Origin: Marisa cornuarietis
Taxonomy: Eukaryota; Mollusca; Gastropoda; Architaenioglossa; Ampullariidae
Direction: 5' to 3'
Assembly: GCA_004794655.1 (NCBI GenBank)
Contig: SMMW01000559.1
Span: forward strand, 992,001 to 1,056,000
DNA: 64,000 nt
Numbering within the stretch: the stretch's first letter is position 1; the number at the start of each line of letters is the position of its first letter. Positions 25,427 to 36,884 of this stretch are shown piece by piece. The notes beneath the pieces were generated by a model. That model had not been told where the DNA came from, did no database searches, and worked only from the letters and a program-made list of their open reading frames with translations. The position numbers and the translations under genes were made by a program.

Positions 25427-28400
25427 ACAATAATTGAAAAATATTTTGGCAGCTGTCTAAGAACAAACTTCTTATTTATTTTTAGGCATGTGCTGACCTT
25501 CCCTTTCCAGTAAAAAAAATTTTTGTTGGAGCCTCAGCTGATACAAGGTATCATTTTCAACTTACCATATTGCTCAGCAACTAATTCATTCACAAAAATG
25601 TGGACATTGAATTTCCAGATACTGGAAGTATCTTTTTCCATTATTTTCTATGGGAACAAAAATATATTTCAAACCAGCCAAAAACTCATTTAAACTTGAC
25701 AAACTAGTTTATACAAGGTGTTACAAATAAATGTATATACACCTAAATAACTATAGCAACTGTGTATTAAAATGCATTTCATTGTCAAAATGTAATAGAA
25801 TCTACAGATATTATTTAATTACTTCGTTGATGATTGTTTTGGAATTGATGTCCAATCAGGCACTGGTGATAATGTAATTAATGAAAGCACAATCATCAAG
25901 AAACTGTTTTTGTACTTCAACTGCATTTTCAAACATCCAGTAGCATTTTAGGATACATTTCCTTTGTTTAAAGCTTAGTCCTGCTGCTATTATTAATTCC
26001 AATGGGTTAAATTTGAATAGAAAAAAACATCAATTGAGCTATCAGCTGTTATAGTGTGTATGCATTTTTTTAGAAACCCTGTATACACATGCACCTCTAT
26101 ACAGCTACATGTGATATTAGTCAGTATGCAAGAAAGTAAATGAGAGTAGAAAAGTTTGTATGCATACATGGTTTTGTGTATGTGTATGTGAGAGAGAAGT
26201 ATATGTGTGAGAGAGAGAGAGACATGCATTTGATGCTGATTCTTTTCTTTATCATTATATTTTGAGGGTAAAAAGTAGCAGTTTCTGTCACAGTTGGAGG
26301 CTGCGTACAAAATAAAATTTCCACAGGGAGAAAGCATTCTGTTTTGTTATTTTCATCTTTTCAGACCAGGATGGTTAAATTTTCAGAAGCTGCTCGAGAG
26401 GTCTACAAACACTTTTCAAGTAAAATAAATTTGATTAAATAATCATTTGTTCATCACTACCTTTACAATCATTAGAACAAGAACTTTCTAATGCTGTATG
26501 TTGTAGACACCCAGTCTGGTGTCTGTTATGACTTTGATGATTATGGTAATCTGAGCCAATGCAAAAGATATTTAAAGACTATAGCTTCATGAAATAGTGA
26601 ACAATGAAAAATATATGATGGGTTAATTTTAGTGCTCAGATATGCTGTGCTGCAAGTGCACCTGTGGTAGTGATGTAGAAATTGATTCTTCTGTAGTGTA
26701 GAAATTAGTCCTATTGTAGTGTCCTTAGAAAGGTACAGAGAAAACCAGAGTGCCACTGTGTAGCAGCAATAATTATAGCGGTGATGAGGCTGGTTGTCAT
26801 GGTAACAGAATGGGGGGGGGGGTAATTTTAGAAGAAGGATGATAAGAACAATAATGATAAAAATAATAGAAACAATGATTATTTCTGCAGACAGCAGACA
26901 CAGCAGCTTCAGATCCCATGCTGCTGTACTTTACTAGTGGAACTACAGGTTTTCCAAAGATGACACAACACACACAAGCCAGCTATGGACTTGGTCACTT
27001 GCTGACTGCTAGGTATACTTAAAATCTATGTGTAAACAGCTGTGATGATATGTAATGGTAATGTTGATTTTCTTTTGTAATTTGTTTCTGCCGATTGTCT
27101 GTTTAACAAGTTTTGCTCATTTTCTGAATGTAAATCTTGAAGCTGTGATCCACGTTTTAAATGGTCTCTCAGATAGACAGCAGAAGACCAGGTTATCGAT
27201 TTACTCTCTTAATTATTTCACCAGCACCTGTTTGGTGCAGGTATTTGCTTCAGGCGGGCCCAAGAGACGTAGTCTGGAATTTGTCAGACCCTGGTTGGGC
27301 TAAGTGTGCCTGGAGCTCTTTTTTTGCTCCATGGCTGCATGGGGCCTGTGTCTTCATCTTCAATACTGCTAAGTTTGACCCCCAGGATACTTTAAAGGTC
27401 AAGTTTTGAGACAATATTTTTTCAAAGGCTAACCCAAATCCTAATCTGCAGTTGAAAAAATAAGATAAAACTTTGAGTATATTATCAAGATTGAAGGGTG
27501 GCATTGTGCAAGCCTTTTGCACCCAAGCTAAATGAGTACATATGGCCCCATATGAAAACTGAATTATCCTAATAAAAGCAATTTTTTATTTTATGCACTT
27601 TGCTTGGCCTAAAAGACATGCAAATGGATAAAGCAATAAAATCTGAATGTGTTTACATATAAATTTATATACCTGCACCTCTGAATTGATTTCTTTGTGT
27701 GTAAATATATGCAGGTTTTAAACAGGTATCCAATCTCACACCTTTGCACACCTCCAACAGCTAAACGACTTCTTGTGAAGGAAAAGCTGTCACATGTAAA
27801 AATGCCATTCCTGCGTCACACAATATGTGCAGGTGAACCAGTGGTGAGTAATATTTATGAGGTGAAAGAATGCTTTTGTCTGTTGGCATGCATAGTGCTT
27901 TAAATGAGTGAAACAATCCAAATCACCTCCAACCTGTGACTTGACAGCATTAATTTGCAGAATCCAGAATTGATGGATGAATGGAAAGAAGGAACTGGAC
28001 TTGACATTTATGAGGGTTATGGCCAGACTGAAACAGTGAGTAGCAGAAATAGTTATTTATTCATTTGTTTCTGTAAGACAACCAATGGCTGTGATATTTA
28101 ATGATTTCAAATCTTCATTCAGTTATGGAAAATAAAGTAAATCAGTATTTCTCTCTTTGACTGTAGGTCTGTATATTTCCTTGTCCATCTGCCTCTGTAT
28201 AATTAAAAGAATTTTTTTGTATTAATTTCATTAGAATTTTAGGATATTAACTTTTCAATTGTATAAGTTTTCAATCCTACTAAATTCTTCCCCCTTGTTT
28301 AATTCATTCTGTCTGCAAGTCTTTGCATCAAATGCAGTTATATAAAATTGTAACTTCACAATTCACCCAGCATTCAACAGCCATATAATATTTTACACTG

Positions 28401-31400
28401 TTGCAAAGCCAAGATTTCTTCCTAAAAAACACCATTTCCCCTACAGACATTGCTGTGTGCTCGCTACCCATGCATCCCCTATCGACCAGGATCCATGGGA
28501 AAGGCAGCTCCTGGTGTAGACTTACAAGTAGGTAAAAATATTGAGAAATCTTATCTGTTATCTTAAAAAAGTCAGAGGGCAAACCATCAGGTCTAGGAGC
28601 TTTTGCTTTTTACAGGCAGCAAATAGCTTCAGGAACTTCAAACTGGGAAATTTCTTCCTCCAAGTGTGAATTTAGGCTAAAAGTACTTCCACTACAGATC
28701 CCATGTTTATAGATGGGTGACTAATGGATAGCCTGGCAAGAACAGAACACTTCTAAGAGTATTGAAACCAGGCTTGAGAGTAAAAGAACTTGTGTCTCCT
28801 AGACCCACTTGCCTTTCTATCTGTTCTGGGCCCAGTGTTTAAAATGATGTCCTGGAATGTGCAAGGCTTCATGTACAAACTGAAATTCCCATCTTTCAGG
28901 GAGTTCAATATCTTTTACCCTGTTGGAAACTTGGTCATGCCAGCTGATATCGAAAAAGGTTTCCTGGGTTATTTCATGTATATATCCTCAATGTTTTTCA
29001 TCATGTGCTGGCATGCGAGTTCTTGCAGTCTGGGTGCACATATGTGATACCAGTATGTTAAACATTGTCACCACTACTCAGTTATTCCCCATGTCATCAG
29101 TGATTGACTTCACTGGGTGTGATGATTGTGTTGACCTTAATTAACTCAACACAGTATGCATTTTTAGCATGTTTACTGTTTTATTGTTTTCTCTTGTATA
29201 TTCAAAAAATGTTAGCAGGCAATTCAATAATTCATCTTTCATACTTGGCCAGGCACCCTGACACCACTTTTTGTTGCTTACAACATTTATACTGCTGCCG
29301 TCATCAGAATAGAATCCTACTAACTGAGCAATAAATATTGATGCAGATTGTAGATGACGATGGTGTTCCAGTGCCTACTGAAAAAGAAGGCAACATTGGT
29401 GTGCGATGGCACCCTCATCGTCCTGTTGGACTGTTCTCCTGTTATGTGGTAAAACTTCTTTTTAATACTAACTTTCCTAGTCTTATTATCACTGTTTCTT
29501 TGAGAGAATCTTGAATTTTTGTGGCTTTTCCTTTCCATGTTGGTGGCTGTTACAGCTAAAGTTTCAGTGGAATTATTTTGATAACTCCCACTGTCCAATG
29601 TAGGGTAGCTACCTCACTTCATATGTAAACCATATGAAGATATCATTTTTTTATTATTGGTACTATTTAATGCTTGTCCTTTCTTAGTATTGCTCATTGT
29701 CTTGACAATGACCAGGCAATATTTAATATTTAATCAAAAAGGGTTCCTGGTCTTGTGTGAAAAAATTACTGTTCTGTTTTCTGCAGTATTACAATATTAG
29801 TACACAGATCAATCCGAGTCTTTATACTCATACTCAATACTTTACTAAGGATGAACCAGAGCGAACTCAATCAGTGTTCCGAGGTGACTTCTACCTGACA
29901 GGTGACAGAGCCTACAGAGATCATGAAGGATATTTCTGGTTTGTTGGACGTAGTGATGATGTAATCAATTCATCTGGGTGAGTGGTGTCTAGAGTTTCTG
30001 ACATAAAATATGATTATCAAAGGAGAATTACAGAGGAAGCTTTGTAGTCAATATTGTGCTAGTTGGAGTTGCTATATTTATTGAGTTCCAGATGTTATTT
30101 TTATTGGTGTGCCATACTTGGATTGTCTGATAATGTAACAATAGGAGATATATTTTATGTGTTCTTTATAAAGAGATTTGTTTCATTATACTTGACTATC
30201 AATCTCTTAACATTTGATTTCCTTCACCTTGTCACTACCTCACACTGCATAGATATTGGCACTTTCAATGACAGCTACAGAATTGGACCATTTGAAGTAG
30301 AAAGTGCTTTGATAGAGCACCCTGCTGTTCTGGAATCAGCTGTTGTCAGCAGTCCTGATGGGGCTCGTGGTGAGGTAAGGAGTGGCATAGGACGATGTTC
30401 AGCTATTTTTTTTGGAGGGTGGGGGTGGGTAGGTAAATGCCATGCTGACAGTGAACGACGTTCACACTCACATTACAACACACATACATGGTGGTAGCAT
30501 CACAACATATGGTGCTTTCAGTGTTAAATGACAAATCAACACTTAACAAGAAACAGAACTCATTCAAAATGACTCACCTGGTTATTGCGATCACAAGAAA
30601 TCATGTAATATTCAGAATAAGATAAACTTTATAATCATATTAATCACATTCAAGGTTTGCAAGTCAGAGTGCCAAAAAAACAAAAAAAAAATTTTTTTTT
30701 ATTAAAGCCTTTTTTGTAGTAGGGTTTCTTTATCCTTTCTTTAGATCAAGGGCTAGATGTAAAACAGCATAACTTTTGCTTATTCTGTTACCCTCGTAAA
30801 TAAAGATTTGTCATTTGCCTCTCTACCTCTCTTGGTTCCTTTTCCTTTTTTGTACTTATGAAGAATCACATCTCAAGCACTGGGCCAGATGGGGGCAAAA
30901 AAGTATTCTTGCCCCCTCAGAATCTTTTTCTATTCCTACACCGCTGGTAAGAGGAACTTACGTAACTTTTAATTGTAATTGTTTAAAGTGTAGATACTTG
31001 AATAGGACTGGAACTTCTCATTCACTCTGTTGTTTTTTCTACCTTATGGAGACTTAATTGGTTTCAAGATGTTTTTTTTCCTCTTTCATTGTAATTCTTA
31101 AATATATATATATAGAGAGAGAGAGTTTAGGCTCAAATTAAATGTTCATAAGAGTGCCACAGTAGCCACTGCAGCCATCATCCTTCCTTAGTGCAATTTC
31201 TATTGCGGCATGAATAAGAAATTACAAGTCCATAACAGTCTTAAACAAGACTTGACCAAGACATATGTGTGTATAAATGTTTTTGGGAATGTCCCTTGCA
31301 TACACCTTATTTCTTTTGGATTTGCTATTCAAGGATCAATTCGGGTAGGAAAAGTCGATTTTTTCATAGTTTGAACTTTAATTACAATTTTGGTTTGTCC

Positions 31401-32121
31401 TCTTATCATTTCAATTTATTATTACTATTAAATATGTGAATTTTATGCCTCGTAGATGTTTTCTCAAATTTCAGGGTCCTGTTATTTTTATGAGTTCAGC
31501 AAGAGACTTATTCGACCCTTTCATTTATAAACATTTTTGTGCATTTATAGTGATTTGTATAAATTCTAGCTATTAATAAAAATTTATCCTTTTGGGAAGC
31601 AACTTACTAGTATTGCCCCTGTCTATTTCATTTTTCTACACTTCCAGATTATGCTTGCATTTCTGGGACATTTGAAGTTTGTACATCTTTGATTACATGC
31701 TTCACCTATTTTATATCTAACAGATTGTGAAGGCATTTGTGATCCTATCACCCCAGTACCGCAATGCTGACCTCAAGGCCCTGACCTCTGAACTCCAGAC
31801 ACATGTGAAAAATGTAACAGCTCCATACAAATATCCACGCAAGGTGATAAGTCTTTTATGGTCTTTCACTAAAATTTTTCTTTTTTGTGGAATATCATTA
31901 TTATAAAATCAAATTAATAAATTTTACGACTCTAATGGGCATGCATATATTATAGGGAGGATGAACCTATTTTTCAAACAAATTCTAAAGCAAAATTATT
32001 TTTTATGTTTTTTCTTTTTTTTCAGATTGAGTTTGTGGATTCTCTGCCAAAGACCATCAGTGGTAAAATTCGACGCGTTGAGCTACGTGATGCTGAGTGG
32101 AAAAAACAGAGAATGGCATAG
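23120..32121 (+). CDS. Medium-chain acyl-CoA synthetase, ACSM family, mitochondrial type
   Basis: Sixteen exons join in frame (615 codons): 23120-23407, 24028-24128, 24511-24623, 25033-25151, 25486-25547, 26365-26419, 26891-27012, 27241-27397, 27715-27843, 27961-28035, 28447-28527, 29347-29448, 29850-29977, 30275-30374, 31724-31843, 32026-32121. The family activates medium-chain or aromatic acids with ATP and CoA in the mitochondrial matrix. Visible landmarks: an N-terminal stretch of about 60 residues, basic with few acids, fitting a targeting peptide; [11 protein letters not shown] near 85; [16 protein letters not shown] near 155; P-loop TSGTTGFPK at 261-269; [18 protein letters not shown] at 402-407; [20 protein letters not shown] from 486; YRIGPFEVE; catalytic Lys598 in [10 protein letters not shown]. 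The start follows an acceptor-like TTTTGCAG, so a 5' non-coding exon is likely upstream. Whether the orthologue is ACSM3- or ACSM4-like cannot be told. Confidence 0.92.
25261..25432 (+). mobile_element. LINE 3' end with (ATTG)n tail
   Basis: In ACSM intron 4, a short stretch encodes [24 protein letters not shown] residues, matching the usual C-terminus of APE-type LINE polymerases, and ends in about eight GATT/ATTG units. It is a severely 5'-truncated insertion in the same orientation as the gene. Confidence 0.55.
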
Positions 32122-32547
32122 CTATCGATTCAAACCAGTGGAACGCAGAGCAAAACCAGATTCTTTTCACTTGCTATATCACAAAAAGGATTTAACTGAT
32201 TCAGCTAATATCCAACTAAGCAAATCTTGTGCTTTGTCAAGAGCCACCGTTCAGAACCTGCAGTCTCTAGTGATCCATCTGGCTTCTTCACAGGCCTCTC
32301 TTGTACCTCTAGCCCTATGTCTCAAGTACACTAAAACGGAAGACACCATTTTTTCACTCTCAAATGATAAATAGAATGGGTCACAGCTTACAATGTTTAA
32401 CTTATAACCAGAAAGAGATATTCCGAAATTTCCAGCATTCTAGTTTGAATATATTTTCACCATAACGATTGTATCTTTAATATACTGTATTTCTCTTTGC
32501 ATAATCTTTACCTGGGTGATAAGGATTTTTTTTCTGAGAAGCAACAA

Positions 32548-32553
32548 AATAAA
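32548..32553 (+). promoter_or_regulatory. AATAAA polyadenylation signal of the ACSM gene
   Basis: It lies about 430 bp after the stop codon. A LINE 3' end on the opposite strand starts about 45 bp further on, so the transcript probably ends in the short gap between them. Confidence 0.5.
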
Positions 32554-32596
32554 AATTAAGTCATTAAAAAATAGCAGTCCTGAAATATGTTACAAA

Positions 32597-34060
32597 TAAG
32601 ATAAGATAATACTTTATTTGTCCCAGAGGACATGTGCTCACGCATTTCATTAAAGGCAATTCATTAAAAGCACACAACTTCATCTCTAACTGTTGCCTGT
32701 TCAGTTTGCTCAGATCCACTCCCCTCTGTTTGACGAGATCATGTTTGATACCTCTATTAAGCCACATGGGCACTGCTGAGGGCCTGGCCACTGATCTCAA
32801 ATTTATTTCCCCAAGAACTTTATGCTTGGTGGAAAACTTATGTTGCAATTCTCTTCTCGGTTTCCTTCTCTTTCTTTTTCTCAAATCCAAAATAAACCAC
32901 CAGTGGAGTATACAATACAAGGAATACAACAGAATATCAATGAACTATAGAAGCTTCAATCATCAAAAGGGTGGCAGACTGAACACAGAAATACACAATA
33001 ATTGTGTACTGTATTGTTTCTCCTAGTCATACAAGTAATAATGAAAATGACAGAATATCAATAAGTTACAAGCGCAGTGATCCCAACAGCCACCAGACTG
33101 CAGGTCAAATGATCAAGTTCATTTACATTTAAACAAACAACAACAAAATGCAGATGCTGAGACATGAAATAAAAACTAATCCATTTGAAACAAGTGGGTC
33201 TTCAGTGTTTTCTTGAAAGTTGCAAGACTCTCAGACTCCTTGGTCGAGAGGGGAAGCGAGTTCCACAGAAGCGGCCTACATTTGAGAAAGATCAGAAACC
33301 CATTGTCTTTTTGTTTGTGTTCCCTGTCTGAACATTCGGTAGTCTTAGTCTGGATTGGGCTGCTGAACGAAGGTTCCGCTGAAGTTGATGACGGTGAATA
33401 AGATCTTGTAGATATGCAGGCGCAAGGTCGTGAAGGTAGCCATATGTCAGTGTTAACAATTTGTGGTCGATCCTTTTTTCCACAGGAAGCCAGTGGAGGT
33501 CACACAATATGCAAGTGATATGGTTCGTCTTTTTCTTTCGTGCAATTATCCTAGCAGCCGTATTTTGCACTCGCTGAAGCCTCAACAACTCACTCTTTGA
33601 AATTCCCCAGAGGCAGCTGTTTGCATAGTCTAATCTCGAATGAATGAGGGACACAGCAACTGCATTTGCAGTCTTCTTATTGAGAATGGGTCGGAGTCGT
33701 CCAAGTGTGCGGATGTGAAAATAACATGCCTTGACCACAGAACTGACATGATCAGACATAGTCAGAAGATTGTCCACATAGAGTCCAAGGTTCCGTACGG
33801 AGCTGGAGAGAGGGATTCTAGCTTGACCCACTTGGATAGAGTCTAGAGATCGAGTACTTTACTAAGGCCTATAGCTTGGAACCACACAGCATAGCCTCTG
33901 TCTTCTCGTCCTTAAGCTTGAGTTTATTCCTTAGCACCCATGACTTTACCTCTAAACAACACTCTTCTACTGCACAGACTGCCTCACTCACCGACTCCTT
34001 GTCTGTACCGAACGAACGATAGAGTTCAGTATCATCTGAAAGGGCGATGTGACAGTATCA
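32597..34060 (-). mobile_element. 5'-truncated CR1/L2-like LINE
   Basis: On the minus strand the polymerase coding region runs from about 34060 to a stop at 33176, with one frameshift/stop near 33840. It starts at the RT catalytic motif (LSDDTELYRSF, where YADD is usual), continues with KSWVLRNKLKLKDEKTE, then SVRNLGLYVDNLLTMSDHV, RLDYANSCLWG, LLRLQRVQNTAARII and LHWLPVEKRI, and ends LWNSLPLSTKESESLATFKK, the standard C-terminus of this clade. A non-coding 3' region of about 580 bp ends in AAAGTATTATCTTATCTTA at 32597. The 5' half is missing, as is usual for incomplete reverse transcription. It lies between the ACSM and unk genes. Confidence 0.85.
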
Positions 34061-34203
34061 GTTCATTGGGGATGGGGAGTGATTTCGAATGTCTTTAGAT
34101 TGAAGGAAAAGTCCAAATAAAGAAAACCGAAACCCAGCTTAAAAGTTTGAGAGATATTACACACGAAAAGCTACCTGCACAAAGGACCTCGAGTCACCTG
34201 CAC

Positions 34204-34459
34204 TGGTTGGTTGATTGGTTTATTTAGTGGGGAAAGTGCTTCCACCTGGTGGCGATTTCGCACTATGGGGGGAAAGGTAGGGGGAGAAAACCCCCGGCAC
34301 CTAGCCCTGCGAACAGAAGTCACATTCAGAAAGTGTCCCGAGACGAGATCTGAACCCGGAGCGCTCACTGCAGTGGTGACAAGCCACAGACTTATTAATC
34401 ATAGAAATCTGTGTGACAAGCGAGTGTTTTAACCACTACACTACCGGGGCCCCTCTGAA
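34204..34459 (-). mobile_element. SINE family A copy with target duplication and a small insert
   Basis: Read on the minus strand it matches the SINE at 21501-21729 from GGGGCCCCGGTAGTGTAGTGG through the B-box region and GGTGGAAGCACTTTCC to a (CAAC)-like tail. A 10-bp direct repeat TCACCTGCAC flanks it (34194-34203 and 34460-34469). It differs from the other copy by an extra 37 bp near its 5' end, described separately. Confidence 0.85.
34385..34413. mobile_element. 29-bp insert with short inverted ends and 8-bp duplication
   Basis: Within the SINE, 29 bp bounded by CACAGA and TCTGTG interrupt the sequence. The 8 bp TGACAAGC occurs directly before (34377-34384) and after (34414-34421). The intact SINE elsewhere has TGACAAGC once. 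The pattern resembles a very small DNA-transposon insertion with a hAT-sized target duplication. Confidence 0.5.
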
Positions 34460-34841
34460 TCACCTGCACAGTTCTGACGACGTACCATATGCACGCAGAT
34501 TTTGAGATCGTGAATCATGACGATCATTGGTCATCATTTATTGAGATATACACGGCACGTCAGATTCGCATGAAAAAATTGCACGAATATTATTAAATAT
34601 GATTTGTCTTGATCATTCACATCATTTATGGGACTTCGATCGTGCTGTATGATAAAACGCCTAGCTTAACTGAGAGAGAGAGATCGTTATGTCTTCCTCC
34701 GTGACTGTTTCTCAGCACTTCAAGTATACTGTGTGCAGCACGTACGTTCTCAACCAGCTGACAAAGACTATCGCCTCTGCTTTGACCAATGTAAAAAAAT
34801 TGAGAATACTTATATACGCTATTTTGATGTACAACATCACG

Positions 34842-35032
34842 TGCGGCAAGGGGAAATTGGTGTTTTACGCCGAGCCAGTAACTACGTTTATATTACGGTA
34901 AGGCAGCCATTCCTGTAAACAGATGCTACATGCAGAGAAAGAACAATGTGCCCGAGACGAGAGCTGAGCCCAGGACAGCCAACCTTCACAGTGTTGGTGA
35001 CAGGCGCTAACCGTTGCGCCACCGGGCCGCCC
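34842..35032 (-). mobile_element. tRNA-derived SINE, family B, copy 2
   Basis: On the minus strand: GGGCGGCCCGGTGGCGCAAC, then GGTTAGCGCCTGTCACCAAC (A-box region), GGGCTCAGCTCTCG (B-box region), then the shared body with TTACTGGCTCGGCGTAAAAC. It is the best preserved of the three family B copies. No clear target duplication was found. Confidence 0.75.
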
Positions 35033-36884
35033 ATCACGTCCGGCGAAGCGCCTACGACAGCTATAGATGTCTGATAAGGCAGCAGATGGTCATGATTAAT
35101 AGTAGCACTCTCAGAATTTTTAATAGATTACAGTCCCCTTCGTCGAACAAAAGTGCTCAAGGGTGACTGGGGGGGGGGAATAAAACAACAAATCAACAAT
35201 CCGCCAATCCCAAGAGTCAGATCCACAGCTTAAACAAAATAAGAGTATACTTATATAGGGCTGCCTGCATGGGCATGGGGTATGGTGTGCGCATGCACAC
35301 TCCAAATGAGGGCTGCAAATATGATCACTTTCTAATTTTGGTACGATCGAAAGTCTCCAGGCACCGATAATATATATATATAACTGGTGCTGAATGGGAA
35401 ATACTGAGAACTGTAATTTATCGTTTATATAGTTGCTACTTGTTTTTCCTGAATGATAAATTGCGGTTACGTTTTAATTGCCATTTTTTTATGAAATGTG
35501 TGGTGTAGTGCATGTACTTTCTGTATGTAGCAGATGGAAACTGATCGAGCTCAGACACACGTACACCCACTCTCTCTCTCTCTCTATATATACTCATGCA
35601 TGCACGGCGCGGACAAACAAAACATTGAGCAACAATCCAAATGTAGTAACAATTTCATAAATATTTAAAAATGATTGTTATTGATATGAAGATGATATTA
35701 TTTTAGTGTTTAAGAATATTCAATAGTATCTTTATTTAATAAGTAAAGTTTCAAATGAAATAAATCATTAACAATAAAGGTAAGAAACTAATTTTTCTTA
35801 AGATTTTAAATTCTTCTCATCTCGTCAAAGAAGACATATCTGAAAGCTAGCAAAAAACATAAAATAAACGGAAACTGATTCATCACTTATTCACTTTGTT
35901 TTCCCAAAGACTGGAATGGTGAAATACCATTAAAATACAGAATTTTCATTTTGCAGCTGAAATGAAATATGATCGAGTTTTTAATTATGATCTGTTATGG
36001 CGAATCTCGATCAGTGTTTAAAGTGTATATGCAGGTCTAGAGAGTTTATACTCTCTGACTCAACTCGTCAGATCTGTACCCAAAATAAAATCGTGTAACT
36101 CCGATTTGTGATCACATAGTAGAGAGCGTACACTGCTTGTCTGTGTGTGTGCGCGCACGCGCGCGCTCGCCTTAATTAATTCGTGCAGGGAAAAATTTAA
36201 TTGCTGGATTAAGTCGGAAGCATACACAATCTCGCTTACATTAACTTCAGTGTCTTAGCCAACAAATGTAGCCACAGGTCATGGTTTCACTGTTTAGTTA
36301 CAATAGTACGCAAGCCAGGATGAGCCCTTAACGCGCAATTACCCGGCCGAAATTTACGTCGGGCGTATATAGTATCGCGCCATTGCGTCTATGTCTATGT
36401 TGCATATGGCTCGCGTACGGTGAGAAAGTTGCGTAAAAGGCCTTCTTAGATCCTAGTGTCGCCACTTCACCGCAGTCTGACACTGTCGTGGGTAAGTTTG
36501 CATGTTCTAACAACATAAATTCATAGCATATATACACCATCGAGGCGGTATACGAACATATTTCGCGGGTTGGGATCGATGCATGACAACAGTCACGTAA
36601 ATCGTGTAAAACAATTTTCGGTTACGTTGACTTGTTACTGACAGTATGTAAGACTATACCCTACTGTTAAATTTAAAGGCTAGGCAGGATTTAGCGTAAC
36701 TTATGGCAGGATTCCTGCTGAGCACTTTTTTTTTTCAAAAGGCTTTAGAACACGACTACACATTTGGGAATGACGTAAGGGCTTCGGGGAAGCCCCTGCC
36801 ATGTGACAACATTGAGCCAATCACAATGTCGTATTTTTTCCATGCGCGAAGAAGCTGCGCAGATTTTAAGAGATTGACAACAAA
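35033..36884. other. Intergenic region and presumed unk promoter
   Basis: No gene is seen. Short (TA)n and (CT)n tracts occur near 35368-35382 and 35571-35590. An alternating purine-pyrimidine GTGTGCGCGCACGCGCGCGC tract at about 36146-36170 could form Z-DNA. The final 600 bp are less AT-rich than the surroundings and contain CpG-bearing patches, which fits a housekeeping promoter, but no TATA box or defined initiator was found. Confidence 0.45.

Noticed and set aside
32564..33026. Frames of 121 and 130 codons
   Set aside because: They fall in the non-coding 3' region of the CR1/L2-like LINE.
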